A DNA stretch of 64,000 nt from Sphagnum magellanicum (GCA_021904315.1 CM038915.1:7936001-8000000), one strand, 5' to 3'. Counted from the first letter of the stretch, positions 32,976 to 46,200 are shown. The notes: generated from the letters alone by a model not told the origin. A program made the numbers and translations.

Positions 32976-33683
32976 ACATATTTGAGACAAAGCAATTCCA
33001 GGAGAGTGGGATCATAGCAAGTAGTTGACAGCACGAAAAGAAGCAGACAATCAACCAATCAAAAGTAAACAATCAACGTGATATTCACTGGCATATCTGT
33101 AGTAAGTGTTGGAACACAAGTGGGATCCAATGATACTAAGTAGTGCATGTAAAGACAATGAAGAGCACTGGCCCTAAACCCTAAACCCTAAACCCATTGG
33201 TAACATAAGATATGCTTCTTTATCTTCTGTTTCACGCTGTCAATCGCAAAAAGCACCGCCAGGAAGACTGACTGTATCAGTAACCCAACAATGCATTAAT
33301 CCTGGAATTGGAGAAACAGAAGAACCATGGGGTCCTTCCACAGAAACCAACACCAAACAAATACAGTATCGGACATCCTTGATGAATAGACACGGCATGG
33401 TGATCCGTGGCATGGCAGAGAAAGAACTTTCCAACATCAAATGTACTCCAAAGAAAATTGCTTAGCAATGCTGCTACTAGAGACTTTTCTCAGCTTATAC
33501 AGCTTTGAGACCTGAAATTTTGCTCAAAGCTTTTTTTCCAAATCTTCAATTGGATCCTGTTGAGTCTTGATGACATCTGTTGACCTGTTTCATGTGAAAA
33601 CTTTTTACTATGTCACTAGCATATCACCATACTTTCAACCATGTTACAACACTTCAGTTTTCCTGTGAAGGTCTTATGCTAGC
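32976..33683. other. Unique spacer downstream of the duplication
   Basis: No gene recognised. It contains the short telomere-like tract at 33172. Short minus-strand frames at 33240-33468 show no recognisable domain. Confidence 0.45.
33172..33195. repeat. Interstitial telomere-like repeat (CCCTAAA)3
   Basis: Three perfect CCCTAAA units plus CCC, the plant telomere repeat, at an internal position. It may be a telo-box-like element or a repair scar; no nearby start codon uses it obviously. Confidence 0.85.
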
Positions 33684-33895
33684 TTAGGTGAATTGTTTGG
33701 TGTTGTTAAAATGCAAAAAACTTGTACTCCAATGTAGTATGGATTTCTTGCAAATCCACCATCTCAAACTTCTTGAGAAACTGCTCCTGATTTGTTTTAT
33801 TAGAGCCAAATCATTGGAGACCAAGATAATATCATCAACATATAATGTTGCAATAAAATGCATGCACAAGGATCTAAAGATTGGGTACACATTGA
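33684..33895 (-). pseudogene. Ty1/copia reverse transcriptase fragment
   Basis: The minus strand reads FIATLYVDDIILVSNDLALI, the catalytic YVDD block of copia-type reverse transcriptase with its usual upstream and downstream residues, then FLHFNNTKQF. A frameshift separates the two parts. No LTR, integrase or gag lies nearby, so this is an isolated relic. Confidence 0.8.
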
Positions 33896-34028
33896 GGAAT
33901 GAACTGGGTTAGTAGGCCACAATGTTAATTTTCTTGTTAACTTTTGATGAACAAAGCTCAATCTTGACTTGTTTGCAAAAACAATTTGTTGTAGGTAGGA
34001 GGATTGCTACACCAAAGGATTTGGTTAT

Positions 34029-34735
34029 TTAACCCTTGAGAAACACCTTCCCACCTTGAGCAACTTCAAGTGTTTTTTATTCCAAGTTGGAAGTTAGCAA
34101 GATCATAAGTCACACCCACAAATAGGTATAATGGGTTCAATGAGCTTGGAGGCTTTTTCAATGAACAATTTGCATCTCTCAAGACAAATGGTGGTAAATA
34201 ACCCATCCACCCACATGAATGTCCTTGAATAAATCCCCAATACCAACTTTTGCAATATCACCTCCCAATCTTCTATGCATGAACAATTAACCTCCACCTC
34301 TCACACTTGCAAGCACTTGTTTAATGAATGTTCCAACCACAACATCAAGAGCTCCATATGTGAGTTTTCCCTTGTGATTTCTTTCACTTTTGTTGTTATG
34401 CCCTCATTATCTATGGAAACAACTTCATCCACACCTAGAGCCTTCAACTCGTTTTGTTTTGCACATCATACAACATTGATAGTTTTGATGCCCGAATGTT
34501 TTGCGAGCTATATTAATTGCTTGCCAAGCACCAAACCTGTTCTTGTATATGAGACATACTCACCTTTTGGAACCTTGAGATCAATTAACATACCATACAT
34601 TGTCCATGGGTTGACAACAAATTGAGTTATCACTTCATGCGTCATTAAATCCAGTAATGACCATATAAATTCCTATCTTAGACAAACATATTGTTGCCAT
34701 GATCCCTCCCTTTTCTGACACTCAACAAGGATGTA
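34029..34735 (-). pseudogene. Inverted, dead copy of the MDR reductase (exon 2 only)
   Basis: The minus strand shows the reductase from GSWQQYV (near 34725) through TQFVVNPWTMYGMLIDLKVP, KGEYV and GIKTINVV to VAQGGKVFLKG and its stop at 34029-34031. It carries several frameshifts and stops (for example after VCLR and within the Rossmann region) and lacks exon 1 and the intron. It is much more diverged from the two live copies than they are from each other, so it is an older duplicate. Orientation is opposite to the live genes. Confidence 0.88.
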
Positions 34736-37700
34736 CGTTCCTTACCTTCCAAGTTGGGAACATTTAAGTCATCTTTGGAAACATTACAAATTGCATTATA
34801 ATTTGCACTTGCAAATTAGCCATAAACCCATGGAAATTAGGCTTAGGCAAGCTCACTTGCATCACATATTCATTGAAACATGACTACAATAAACTCTAGG
34901 ACTTGAGATCTTATGCTTTCATGGCACACAAAACAATGGTCAACAAATGTCCAAAAAAAATCATACACATGTACACCCATTGTTGTCCAATCGTGCACTC
35001 TCTTAATGTGATTAAACATCACCCAAAAAGTTTTTAGATCACCTTCTATGATTCTTCTCACCAATTCCACTCCACTTTTGGGGTGTGTGGACATTTTAAA
35101 CAAGAAGCAAGGTTAATAAAATGTTTGCCCTAGAAAATGATTTTCTTGTATGTAGTTGTATGCAAAATTGTGTTTGATATGCAATATTGAATGTTTTATT
35201 CCAAAGGTCCTCTAAGTGTAAACACAATGTCTAAGCTTCTTCACATTAACCAAAGGAGACACATTTTCTAGCACCTCCAACAATGCATCACCTTGCAAGA
35301 TTTCACCATTTATGATCAAATCTTTTATCACAAGTAATTGTAGAAACTCTCATTGTGTAAGTTTGTAACAAATGATTTTGGGGGAGCCATTGGGATTTTC
35401 TTTCAAATATGTTTTTGTCAATTGATTCATCATTTTCAAAGCCTCTCAATTCTCTCCCTTGGCACTAGGATGGTAGAACAACATGCATAACAAAGCAATT
35501 ATACTTGGTGAAGGTTGTATGTTTTATTCGGTATAGTAGAATCTAGTAAGAATGGTTGCCCTTTCTAATATCTTCTGTTATGAACCCTACACTTGACATT
35601 ATATGCATAGGTTCCATTGGCATAAAGAAGATTTCCAACACAAAGCACCTTACAACATTTTACACCTAGAGGGAGGTTGTTCATATTGATGTAATTGCTC
35701 TTACATTAGGGATAACCATCAAATCTCAAATCCATGCCATCTATACAACCAAGGGAAGGACTATCACCTTGCATTGCAAGAACTTTTAAGTGGGTTGCTA
35801 GTGCATGTTCATTTTGTTCCTAATTGGAACAACAATATACCAAGGCACAATTACATTTAATGAACTTCAAATGACAACCTTACAAAGTTGTATGGTAGAT
35901 TTTGACCTTTATTGCGTGCACTTGTCCAAATTTCAATTTTTTATGATTGTCTATGGTGGTGACATTGTTGTTATTCATCAAGTGTTGCAAATTTATGTTT
36001 TATTATATTATGTTTGCTTACTAACAAGGTTTTGAATGTAGGGTAGGACCCCTTTAAAATTGGGGTTTGAATCTCCTTTAGGTGTTTTGTTATTAGGTGT
36101 GTGTAATCAATGTGCTTGGTTTTGATGAAAAGCAAAAGGCAAACTTGGTAGATCTTGCTTTGTTTAGTGGTGATTAAGGATTATATATTCAAACATATGA
36201 CCATATCATTATAAATTAAGTGTTGCAAATGTTTTGCACTAACATGCCAACCATTTTGGATTGAATCCAGTAGGAGAGCTTAAGAAATTGTGAAAGTCAA
36301 ATCAAGTTGTAAAATTTGATAACTATGGTTTTAAAGTTTGTGGTTTGACTTGGATATCCAAATGCATATAATAACTCGAAGTTTTTACAACTAGTTAGAG
36401 ATGGGGCAGTTTCCATTATAAGACTAAACCATTTGGTACATTTTGATGGTGGTTTTTTTGTGAGTTGTATGGTTGCAAGTTGTAGGTGAAATCATTATAG
36501 CTATTCAAAGATGGGGTGGTCTAGATTGCAAGACTATTTAACCATTTGGTACATTTTGATGGGGTGTTTTTGTGGGTTGTATGGTTGCATGTTGCAATTT
36601 GTTAGTGAACATAAGGGTTTTAAACATATTTGGTTGGATCAACAAATAGGGTCATAGTTTCAAAAGTTGACACAATCAATATTTACTAGATGTGAAGTGT
36701 GACAATAAAGGCATTGAAGAGTAATGTGGGCACGTATTGTTGTCTTTATCTAATTTGAGGTGGGCATGATGCATGTTTCAATTTGGTGTTTCACCTATGT
36801 ATCTCAAATCCTTGTTTGCAAAATAATTCATATTACAACAATTGCAAATGTGTGTTATTATACATTCAAAACATATGTAAATGTTTAGTATGTGTAATAT
36901 GTATATTGCTTATGATGTCAAATGTTTACAATGTCCAAGATGTAATCATATGGTTAGATTAGGTGGAGAAGGATGTTTCAAGTTTGTTCTTCTTGTGACC
37001 CAACATAGCCTAATTAATCCACCCACAAGTTCTCTCCTTTTTTTACTATCAATAGGCGCTAGCAATTCATTTTTTAAACAAATTATTAAACTCCAAAAAT
37101 GGTTATGTGAATATCCGCACCTTTCATATATACCCAATGTTAAGGATATGTTCAAGGAGCAATATGTCTCAACCATTATCCTTTATGTAAGCCTTTCTCT
37201 ATTGTAGGCTTGTTTACTTATACATTTGCAAGTCAAAGTCCAAGCTTGAATGAGGATTCAATTGTGTATTTGAATTAACCTCTATTTCAAATTATGATTA
37301 AATCTTCATAAACCTTCATTAATGTTTAAAATTTGACACTTGTTAATTGTGCACAAGTTAATATCCAAATTTTGACAAGTATTATTGTGCACTTGTATAG
37401 ATATATTGTTGGGATCTAATGAAGTTAGCTTTAATCAAGTTGTGTCTACAGGAGGCTATTAATGTTTATTAAATATGACAAGGAAAATTTGCATGAACAT
37501 TTGGCAAAGCTCTCAAAAGGTATTGTTGTGCTTAAGGTACACTCAAATTGTAAACCTTTGCAAAGGTTTTTTCAATTGTTTAAGTAATTTATGTGCTTTG
37601 ACACATGGAGCCTTTATGTTTAACTTCCATTGGTTCTCATGTACATGGTTTTCCTAATTATAAATTAGTGGAGGTGAAGTAAACGTTAATGAAAAGGACT

Positions 37701-38170
37701 ATGTGATTGATGCTTTGAATACCACCAAAGGGTAAGTTCACAATAAAATGACCCACACCCAACTATTTAATGTTTCTTTTAAAAGTAGTAAGTTAGCTAG
37801 TCAAGATGATGTGATAGAATTAGATTAGATTGTTCACAATTTAAGTCAACAAAATATAAATATAAATCAATAGGATGGTGCAATTTACTATTTTGTAAAA
37901 TCATATATGTAAGGTTTTTTCTAAATATATAATTCTCAAATCATTTCAAGTCCTTCTAGGAGCCTTTAAATAATGAAATCACTAGTTACGTTATCTTTTT
38001 AAAATGTTTCTAAATATCCTATACTCATTATATTAATCTCAAATCTAGTTAAATGTTCTCATGTGAGACATGATTGAATATCCAATGCCTAATCCATCAA
38101 GTAAATTTCTGCATATAATTTTACAAACTTAGTTCTTCCATTTTTTGAGGATTTGTATTGAAACCGGTGG
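34736..38170. other. AT-rich region with eroded, unidentified coding traces
   Basis: No intact gene. On the minus strand, segments at about 35103-34870 (SGVELVRRIIEGDLKTF, then HDWTTMGVHVYDFFW) and 35780-35600 (SLGCIDGMDLRFDGY, then VKCCKVLCVGNLLY) look like decayed protein, probably of transposon origin, but I cannot name the family. A plus-strand frame at 36881-37207 has CLQCPRCNHMVRLG (two CxxC pairs). Two similar stretches at about 36400-36480 and 36520-36600 share GGTACATTTTGATGG, a small direct duplication. Confidence 0.35.
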
Positions 38171-38177
38171 GTGATGC

Positions 38178-38691
38178 AGAGGAGGTTCCCACTTCCCTTC
38201 CAAATCTCAATGATTGCAACAGTGAAGACAACCACCCATTTGCATCATCAAGCTTTGCAAGCAATCTCAATTCTGTCAAAGGCACACTCCTGGTCAGTGC
38301 ATGAGATATACCCTTTATTTATGCCCTTTTTCTGTCCATGCAAGAGCAGTCATGTTTATCAAAGCAACAACATCATAATCATGAATTTAGAAGAAAGGAG
38401 ATAACAACACGAAATTTTTTTCTCTGCAAAAAAAGACATAATATGACTATTATTAACACATGGAAGAGATTAGTTTCACTAAATCCAATGGTATAAGTGA
38501 GCACTTGTGGAAATATCTCTCGTGCATATCTTATTTTATTTACATCTTGGGAAATTTCAAGAGGACATCTTTATGTACAAATTCAAGATCAATCAAGTGG
38601 AATGAAATGATAAGGTGATTTTTTTGTTTTTCTGTCAAAGTAGGTGCCATGTAGAACTGCTATGCATGGCAGTTTTCCTTTGAATGGAACT
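38178..38691 (+). pseudogene. DEMETER/ROS1-like DNA glycosylase fragment
   Basis: Two pieces resemble the C-terminal region of plant 5-methylcytosine DNA glycosylases. About 38250-38291 reads SFASNLNSVKGTLL, ending at a gtcagt donor. After an intron, 38644-38691 reads VPCRTAMHGSFPLNGT, which matches the strongly conserved PCRTAMRGSFPLNGTYFQVNE block. The frame then diverges (KAFLYEY), so the rest of the domain is lost. The glycosylase catalytic domain and iron-sulfur cluster are absent. The acceptor (aaagtag|gtgcc) is plausible. This is an isolated fragment, similar in kind to the captured pieces at 1-5 kb. Confidence 0.62.
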
Positions 38692-40793
38692 AAAGCATTT
38701 TTATATGAATACACCACACAATTTCAACATAGACTTGATTTACCATTTTTTTTTTTTAAATTTAAAAAAAAATTGATTACACACGTAACAAATCATTTTG
38801 TTGTGAACTTTCCCCAAGGCGATTGTGGAAGAAGGCATAATGTCTACTTGTTTAGACTTTGATCAAGGTATGTGGGATCATCATCCATTACCCATGGTCA
38901 TGATTGCCTCTCATGGTTTATTGAATGCAGTGATTAATTTATCACATTTACCTAGATCTTATTAGTTTTGACATTACGCTAAAATTCAGTAATAGACTTG
39001 ATGCACATCTAGTGGACTACGTCTTTGAAGCAATTTAGAATCATAAAGATCCTTTGCAATATCGATCATTGATCTTTTCCATTATAGAAAATACATGTCA
39101 CCAATTAAATGACCCTTGCAATATGGTTAAACTTTGATCTATCATAGAATCATCCCATCCTTCTTTGAATTTGCAATAATTTTTCATGGGTTACAATGAG
39201 AATGTGTTTGAAATCTTTACTTGTTAGAAAGGTGCAGTTGAGGTTCTAATTGTTCTTATGTATTTTGAAAGCTTGCACTTGATAAGTTAATATTGTTGTT
39301 TTTGGTACAATTTTGTAACATCATTGAAGGCATAAATACATGATGATATCTTGCATGCAATGGTGAAATCAAATCAATGTTTGATTCATCATTGAATTTA
39401 TTAGTCCTATGTTTTGCTATGTTCATGCATATATTCTCTATTTGTGATGTGTTTTGGATTTAGTTCATTGGTGATTCAAAAACTATACAAATTTGAATTG
39501 TACTCACACACTTGGCTTGTGTAGTAGGTACACTTAACTTGTGTAACATGCAACAACGGTCAACAAGTACAATTCAACTGAATCAATTTTGTGTTTTTGT
39601 TAAAGGGAAATTTTGGTTCACAATTGGTTTTTGCTTTGAAAACTAACCATTTTCACATTTACTTTTCATACTATTCAGTAGCCACTAAAGCTAATGTGTT
39701 TCAAGCATGTGTTCCCACATATTTTAGGTTACATCATATCCAATAGCCACATGTACTAAACATGGAAAAAACAGTAGCCTCATGAGCCTAAAACACTCAT
39801 GGGGATCTCACTAGGATTTTATGACCAACAAGAATTTCACTTAGCCACTTCTAGAGCTAAATAAAATTTGTGCAGCCCAAAAGCAAATATCCCATGTAGG
39901 CATACCACCAGAGGAACATTGTAACCATCCACCCTACTTAAAAGATTTTTAAAAACAAAAAAGCCATGGTTCCAATGCATACAGGTATAACATTTCCACA
40001 AAGGATCTATCCCCCATTAATGTTTTTTTTCTCAATTTCTTGATGATGCTCAATTGACAATCCATATGGATATTTAGCCTAGTTCAGCAATATTCAAAAA
40101 TATGATAGTACAAAAGAAGTAGCGATTGCCTTTGATATTGTAAGCAATTGTCACGATTTTTGATGATTTGTTTTAACTCCTTTTTTGGTGACTTGTTCTT
40201 TAAGACAAATATATATGACAAAATTCACCTCCAACAATCATTAATCCCCATAAAAGCTGAATCCAAGTATGTAGGAAATTGGAGACAGTAAGTGACCCAC
40301 CATGCCTTCGGGTCGGGACAAAATGAAGTATCAGTCAGAAGTCAGTACAGCATTGTGCATCACAACATTCAGTATCATTGCTCTTTGAACTGAAACCCTT
40401 GTTTGCTGCTTTCAGTTCCAGCCTAATCCTCTGGCTGCTTTGTTATGAATGAGGGGCTCATGCTTTATTCAAAAGACCATGATATAAAAAATGGACCCAC
40501 TAAGCAGTAGAGGGATTTAGTGCTACAAAACTGTAGCTGCCAGAGCTACCTGAGATGTGCTGTACAACCACCCTGCCAGCCCTGCCAGCCCTGATGTCTT
40601 TGGTTGTGCCGCCATCATTTCAAGTGACAATCAAATATATATTTCCAAAGGGTAACTTCGCTGTTCTAGCAGGGTCTCCAATGGAAGGACAAAGAAACCC
40701 TGTACATCAGGGTAGTGTCATAATGGACTTGTCACCAAGTTAACTCAGCTATAGGATGATACATCCATACTGGGCTGTAAATAGCACAATGAA
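38692..40793. other. Intergenic region and helicase 3' UTR
   Basis: AT-rich to about 40250, with no gene recognised. From about 40300 the composition changes. Minus-strand reading gives the 3' untranslated region of the helicase; a possible poly(A) signal (TTTATT on the plus strand) lies at 40464-40469. The short plus-strand frame at 40555-40743 is not supported. Confidence 0.5.
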
Positions 40794-43700
40794 TTAGCGA
40801 CGACCAAAGCGGTTACCCCCACCACGACCACCTCGGCCACCACCCCCATAACCCCCACTGCTGTTCCTGTTCCCATAGCCTCCACCACCAGCTCCTCTAC
40901 CCCCAAAGCTGCTCCTGCACTCATGCATATGTGAAAGTTACATGATTAAGTTTGTGGCATCAAAGAAAAAGATTAGAACCAAACAGGAATCAAATGTCCA
41001 CATCTGTTTTCTGAACTGGTGCATATTTTTCTAAGTGTAGATTGCATACCTTCGGTCTTCACCACCACGATCTACTTTGACTTGTAGCTGTGGAAGAGTC
41101 TCTGCAACTTCTATTGTGAACCGACCACCATCATGTTCTGTTTCAGATGCACAAAACAAATTGTTTGAACCTCAGATCACGAGTTCAGAAACTGTGACAG
41201 AAATAATCAGAACTTCGACCTGTTGTGACTGGAAACAAGAATTACCAGCTGTGAACTGCTTCTCGAGTCTGGACGGTACATCAAACACAGCACTCATGGA
41301 ATCGACTGTGAGGGTCATGCGCCGCACTTCATTGATCACCTCTTCTGACAAAAACTCACGAAGGTAATTGAAGGCAGATCTGCAATAAAGGAGAAATACA
41401 CTTCATATCTGAGGATCTTTGCCACGAGTACAGCATTCACATACAGCAGTGATAGCAAACCCATATATCTGTGAAACTGCAGGGGACACTCTGCAACACT
41501 ATGAAGACAAAACAACCAGATAAGTGTGGTCATAACACTCTGAGTGTTATGAGCATCACCTTCATCATGAATAGCAGTGACAAACTGCCATGACTCCCCC
41601 ACTGATTTTGTCAGTGTCTGACTGTGGGGTTTCAACAACTATACAATAATTTACCAAAATATTTGGAAACAAACATCTACATCCAAAGTTTCCATTGCTT
41701 TTCCAGAAGCAACAGGAAGAGCCACTCTCATGATGTTGGCTAGCACTCAAGAGGGAACCCACTTAGGTGGCAACCACACAGCAGAAAGGGTATGCAAACT
41801 TTGTATGACCAGATAAGTCTTTCAAAGAAAAAACCAATAATGAGAAAAGCAGTGCATTGGTGGATGAATGAAGATACTCTTTGCATAAAAAGAACCATTA
41901 TGCACATACCCTGGGGAATACATCGATGTTCCAGACTTGAGAATCAGTGTTGTTGCATCATCATGTGATGACAGCAAGGACCTTCTCTTTATCTCAGTTT
42001 GGCCCTGTTCAAATGTTTCACCTTTGAGGCTTAGAGTAGTGCATAAATATACAAAGATTGGAAAAGAAAATAATACAGACAAACAAAGATCAGCATGACA
42101 CGCCCAGCTACTAGTTCCAAGAAAAGAGAACAGATACACTTACAGATATTTTTGCAAGAGCTTTTGCAAGAAGGTCAATTACTGGGAGGCCAGTGGCTTT
42201 AACAAGCTCCTGTGCTGCTGGCCTAAACAGAGGCACCACACTGCAAGACCCAAAAAACATAATTGGCACTCGTGTTTGTTTTCTGGCAAAACTTCACTGT
42301 TTTTTGACAAGGAAATTGGGAAAATTTTAGAAAATTTTGTTATTCTAGTGTAAATTTGACTAATTTTGCTAATTAAATCATCACAAAAAGAAAAAGAAAA
42401 ACCCTGATCGGTGCGTCCTCCAACTGGACACAAAGTTGGTGTGCATTGTCTTCCAACACATTCAAAACTCAAGAAATAAGTGATTATCCATATCCAAAAA
42501 CGAGTTTATCAGTACCTGTCAGCAACCTCTAGAACACCACCAGTAGCAGTCTCAGCAGAAGCTTTAGCTATATCAGCTGGTTGAGGAGGGGCAATGCGTT
42601 CAAACTTAAAACCCGCCTTCCTCTCAATCTGTGGTATCATGTACTCTTTCTTCCTATCATAAAGCATCACTGAGATCCCCGTGTTTCCTGCAGATACAAT
42701 CCATAACAACAGTCAAAACTCAATACACATAACTAATTTGTGCATTGCTAAGACTAACCATGCACAGTTGCAATGCTGTTAATAACATCAATGCACAATC
42801 GCAGATAAAACTTCACAAAAACACTTTGACAGTAGCCATTTATCAGTTCCGGCCAAATCAAAACAAACATGACAATGATGAGTAGCATTGCATCATCAGA
42901 CCATACAGTTGCAATGCTCTAATTAAGTATAATGATAGTTTACCAGCTCGACCAGTTCGACCAGATCGATGTATGTATGTTTCAGCATCCCGTGGGGGCT
43001 CACACTGCAAACAAAAGTTACAAGGAACACTATCATCATCCAAACCCACAATTCACAATGGAAGCACAATTTACTTGTCAGATACCTGATATTCCCTTCA
43101 CATCTGCAAACTTTCAGACTCATCCTCTCTGTGTAGGTGTCCTAGTACCTGAATCACAACTTGGACATCATTAATGTCCAGGCCTCTGGCAGCCACATCT
43201 GTTGCAACAAGAGTGTGGAATTTCCCAGATCGGAAAGCAGCCAATGTCACCTGTACAAGTAAACAATGCACCTGATCAGAAAATTGGACAGAAGAAGCTA
43301 AAGCATCTCTCTGACACATTGAAGGTGGTTCAAACAAACTGTAAATCACATGAAGGCACAGGTCCAAATGGAGTAGTATGGCAAGTACCTAAAAATCTCT
43401 TATCCTCCTACACTATCCAACAACAAAAATCTAAAAGACCACTTATTGAACAAAAATTCTGAAATACCAACATTAAACAGAAACTTCTATTCCCTGCTTA
43501 CTGCACGAGTCTTAGAGACAGAGAAGGAGATGAAGCTGAAAACCACTTGACATGCAGATGCAACATGAGAAAAAGACTTACTTCGCGTTGATTTTGGGGT
43601 ATATCTCCATGCAAAGCTCTAGCAGTACCAAGTTTCAAAGCCCCTGCAAGCTCTGTGGCATCATTCTTAGTTTCTGTGAACACAATGCAGCGGCCACCAC

Positions 43701-45936
43701 TGCACCCACCATCCAAAATGAATCAGGAAACTTGTACTTGCTTATTTCAAAGTCATATCAAAGTGATGTTTGTGATTTTGATCTCATATGTACTCAAAAC
43801 CAGGAGAAACAGGATTACTGACTATTGAGCCTAACCATTTCAATTTGGAAATTGGCTAGAGGGGGGGGAAAGGAGCAGGGAGGGCCAACCTGCCATAACA
43901 GCTAATAACGTCAGCAACAAGTTGAGTTCGCATTGTATAGTGACCAGGCAGTAACAAATGCTTCACATTTGCACTTGCCTTCATTTTCTCATCACCAACA
44001 AGATCAACAGTAATTCTACTTGGCTTCAAAAACTTCGCTGCAATCTGTTTGCCAAACAAAAGATGTATAAAGTCACCTCCCATTTTCCAAACACCTAACA
44101 GTGAAAGATCCTCAAAACTTTGCCCCAGCTGATCCCTTAGTAAAGGTGAGCCATGAACTGAATAACTATTATATACTAACTGCAAACAAAAAATCTGCAG
44201 ACTGATACAATAGCTGAAAGAGGGAAAATATACTTTTTTCACCCAATCAGGCATGGTTGCACTAAACAGGAGAGTTTGTACTTGTGTTACGTCATCTACT
44301 CCCCCTGTTCTTGCCAAGAAACAGAAAACCTTATCAATAAACAAACCCCATAAACATTATCGACAGGAAATGCAGTCTCAATGTTGGAGTATAACAATTG
44401 AGGGAAATATATAACAAAACATGAATGAGTGCAACTCCATTATGTGCAACCATACCCAGAATTAACTCCACATCGTCCACAAAGCCCATGTTAAGCATCT
44501 CATCAGCTTCATCCAGTACCCGAAACTTTAATGTTTTCACATTCAGAGTTCCCCTCTCAAAGAAATCCTGCTCACAAAAGGCAATAGATGAACAGTCAAC
44601 ATCATGAGTTATGCACCTTGCACTCCACAACTAGAGAAGCTCTCAATTTCACCTATAGATCCACAAGAAAACCATGAACTAAATTTCAAAAGAAGTTATC
44701 CATGCAATTGGCGAACAGAGAAATAGATGATGAAAAGATGCAGGAAGCCTCTATCTATTACCTTTACACGTCCAGGAGTGCCAACAACAATATCCACACC
44801 CTTGCGCATGGCATTCTCCTGTCCTCCATATGGGGCTCCTCCATACACACACACTGTGCTCAAACCAACTGCATTTCCATAAAACTCAAAATCTGCATGT
44901 ACCTGCAGCAACCCCCACCAACAACAACAACACATACACAACCTTTAGCTTACAGTTTCACTGCAGAATTGAATTTTTGAGCTCTGCAAAACATGAAAAA
45001 AAGGGAGGTCATAAAACATTGGGCTTTTACTTGTTTCGCAAGCTCTCGGGTAGGAGCCAACACTATGACACTCGGTGCTCGTCCTCTTTGCTGCCTCTGA
45101 GCTTGTCCAGTCTTGGTCAGGGATTCTAAGATGGGTAACACAAATGCCAAAGTCTTTCCCTGTGTATGGAGCAACAAAGTAAGAACCCTTGTCAGATTTC
45201 GATAGGACAACCCACACACTAACAATGCTAAACACCTTGGTGTGAGCACATGAACAAACGATGGTGCTCACTGACTCTTCATGGAATTTTGCTAAAAGTG
45301 GAAGAATTAGCAAGATTAAAGCATGAGAAAAACAGAAAGATAGCATTCATTTGAGGGTTTGAGGAGAAACACTAAGGCATGCATACATACCTGTCCGGTG
45401 CGAGCTCTGCCCACCAGATCATTTCCACTGAACACAGCATCAAAAGTCTGCGCTTGGATTGGGAACAGCGACTCGATACCCTTGGACTTGAGCTTCTCTC
45501 TCAGTACGTCCGAGATTCCGAAATTCGACACTGCCATAGGGTTGAAAGCTTCCGCCACAGCCGCCGGAAGTCCGTTCTCCTTAACTTGTCCATTCTCGAG
45601 CACCTTACCAGTCTTTAGCTTCTTAGCACTGGGCAAAAACTCTTCGGCGGCCACATCTTCCTCCCCATGTTTAGCCCTCTTCTTCTTCTGCTGCTGCGAC
45701 GAAGCCTTAGGCAGCTGCTCAGACACTCCATCTTTGGATCCATCCGCCGCCTGTTCTTTTTTTTTCTCCTTCGATTTCTTTTTCTTCTCCGGTTCCAAAG
45801 CGGCCGGAGAGGCAACGACTGGTGATGAACCAGCAGCAGCAACCTCCACGGATTTGACCTTCTTTGTCTTTTTGGTACCTTCAAGCTGCGACATGGCCAC
45901 CGCTTGGCCGAGCTCCACGTTTCCTAGACCAGGCAT
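40794..45936 (-). CDS. RH7: DEAD-box RNA helicase, RH7/nucleolar helicase II type, 15 exons
   Basis: ATP-dependent RNA helicase of the plant RH7 (PRH75, DDX21-like) group, expected in the nucleolus for rRNA processing. Exons, 5' to 3' of the gene: 45391-45936, 45031-45159, 44762-44902, 44456-44567, 44234-44304, 43890-44044, 43582-43699, 43149-43250, 42944-43004, 42516-42687, 42144-42240, 41910-42004, 41246-41379, 41050-41137, 40794-40914. All borders are GT-AG, phases agree, and the sum is 2142 bases (713 aa). Residues 1-135 are Lys-rich, with likely nuclear signals. The Q motif spans 139-161, motif I ARTGQGKT ends at 185, then PTRELA 218-223, TPGR 267-270, DEAD 291-294, SAT 324-326, ARGLDI 445-450 and HRSGRTGR 470-477. 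A GUCT domain covers about 565-660 (TEIKRRSLL). The tail is an FGG/RGG-rich stretch ending NRFGRR. All motifs are intact, so I judge it functional. Start chosen at 45936, the first in-frame ATG of the exon. Confidence 0.95.
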
Positions 45937-46200
45937 ACCTTACGAATCTCTCACGAATTGCAAAAAAAGAGATTCCGCTACGCAAGGGAGGAAGCGGAAC
46001 GTCGGGTGTGCAGACGAGAAAGGAAGGCGGCTCTGCACCTGCTTGCTCGCTGCGAAAAGGCCGAACTCTGCGATAGGCAGCAGTGTTGGAGGGGGCCAGC
46101 CAGCAACCCAGCCAGCAGTAGCGGTCGCCAAAACCCTAATTTCCGGCGCTCTGCAGACCTAAATTCGGAAACCCTAATTCACGAGACCTAGAAGCAGGTT
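45937..46200 (-). promoter_or_regulatory. Helicase leader and proximal promoter with two telo-boxes
   Basis: On the plus strand, AAAACCCTAAT at about 46130-46140 and GAAACCCTAATTC at 46168-46180 are copies of the telo-box AAACCCTAA, found in promoters and leaders of plant ribosome-biogenesis and translation genes. That context suits an rRNA-processing helicase. The region is richer in G and C than what lies beyond it. The transcription start is not determined. Confidence 0.6.

Noticed and set aside
45359..46162. 267-codon plus-strand open frame opposite helicase exon 1
   Set aside because: It is the reverse complement of a Lys/Glu/Ala-rich coding exon, which leaves few stops on the other strand. 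The Ser/Phe/Cys-rich peptide matches nothing.
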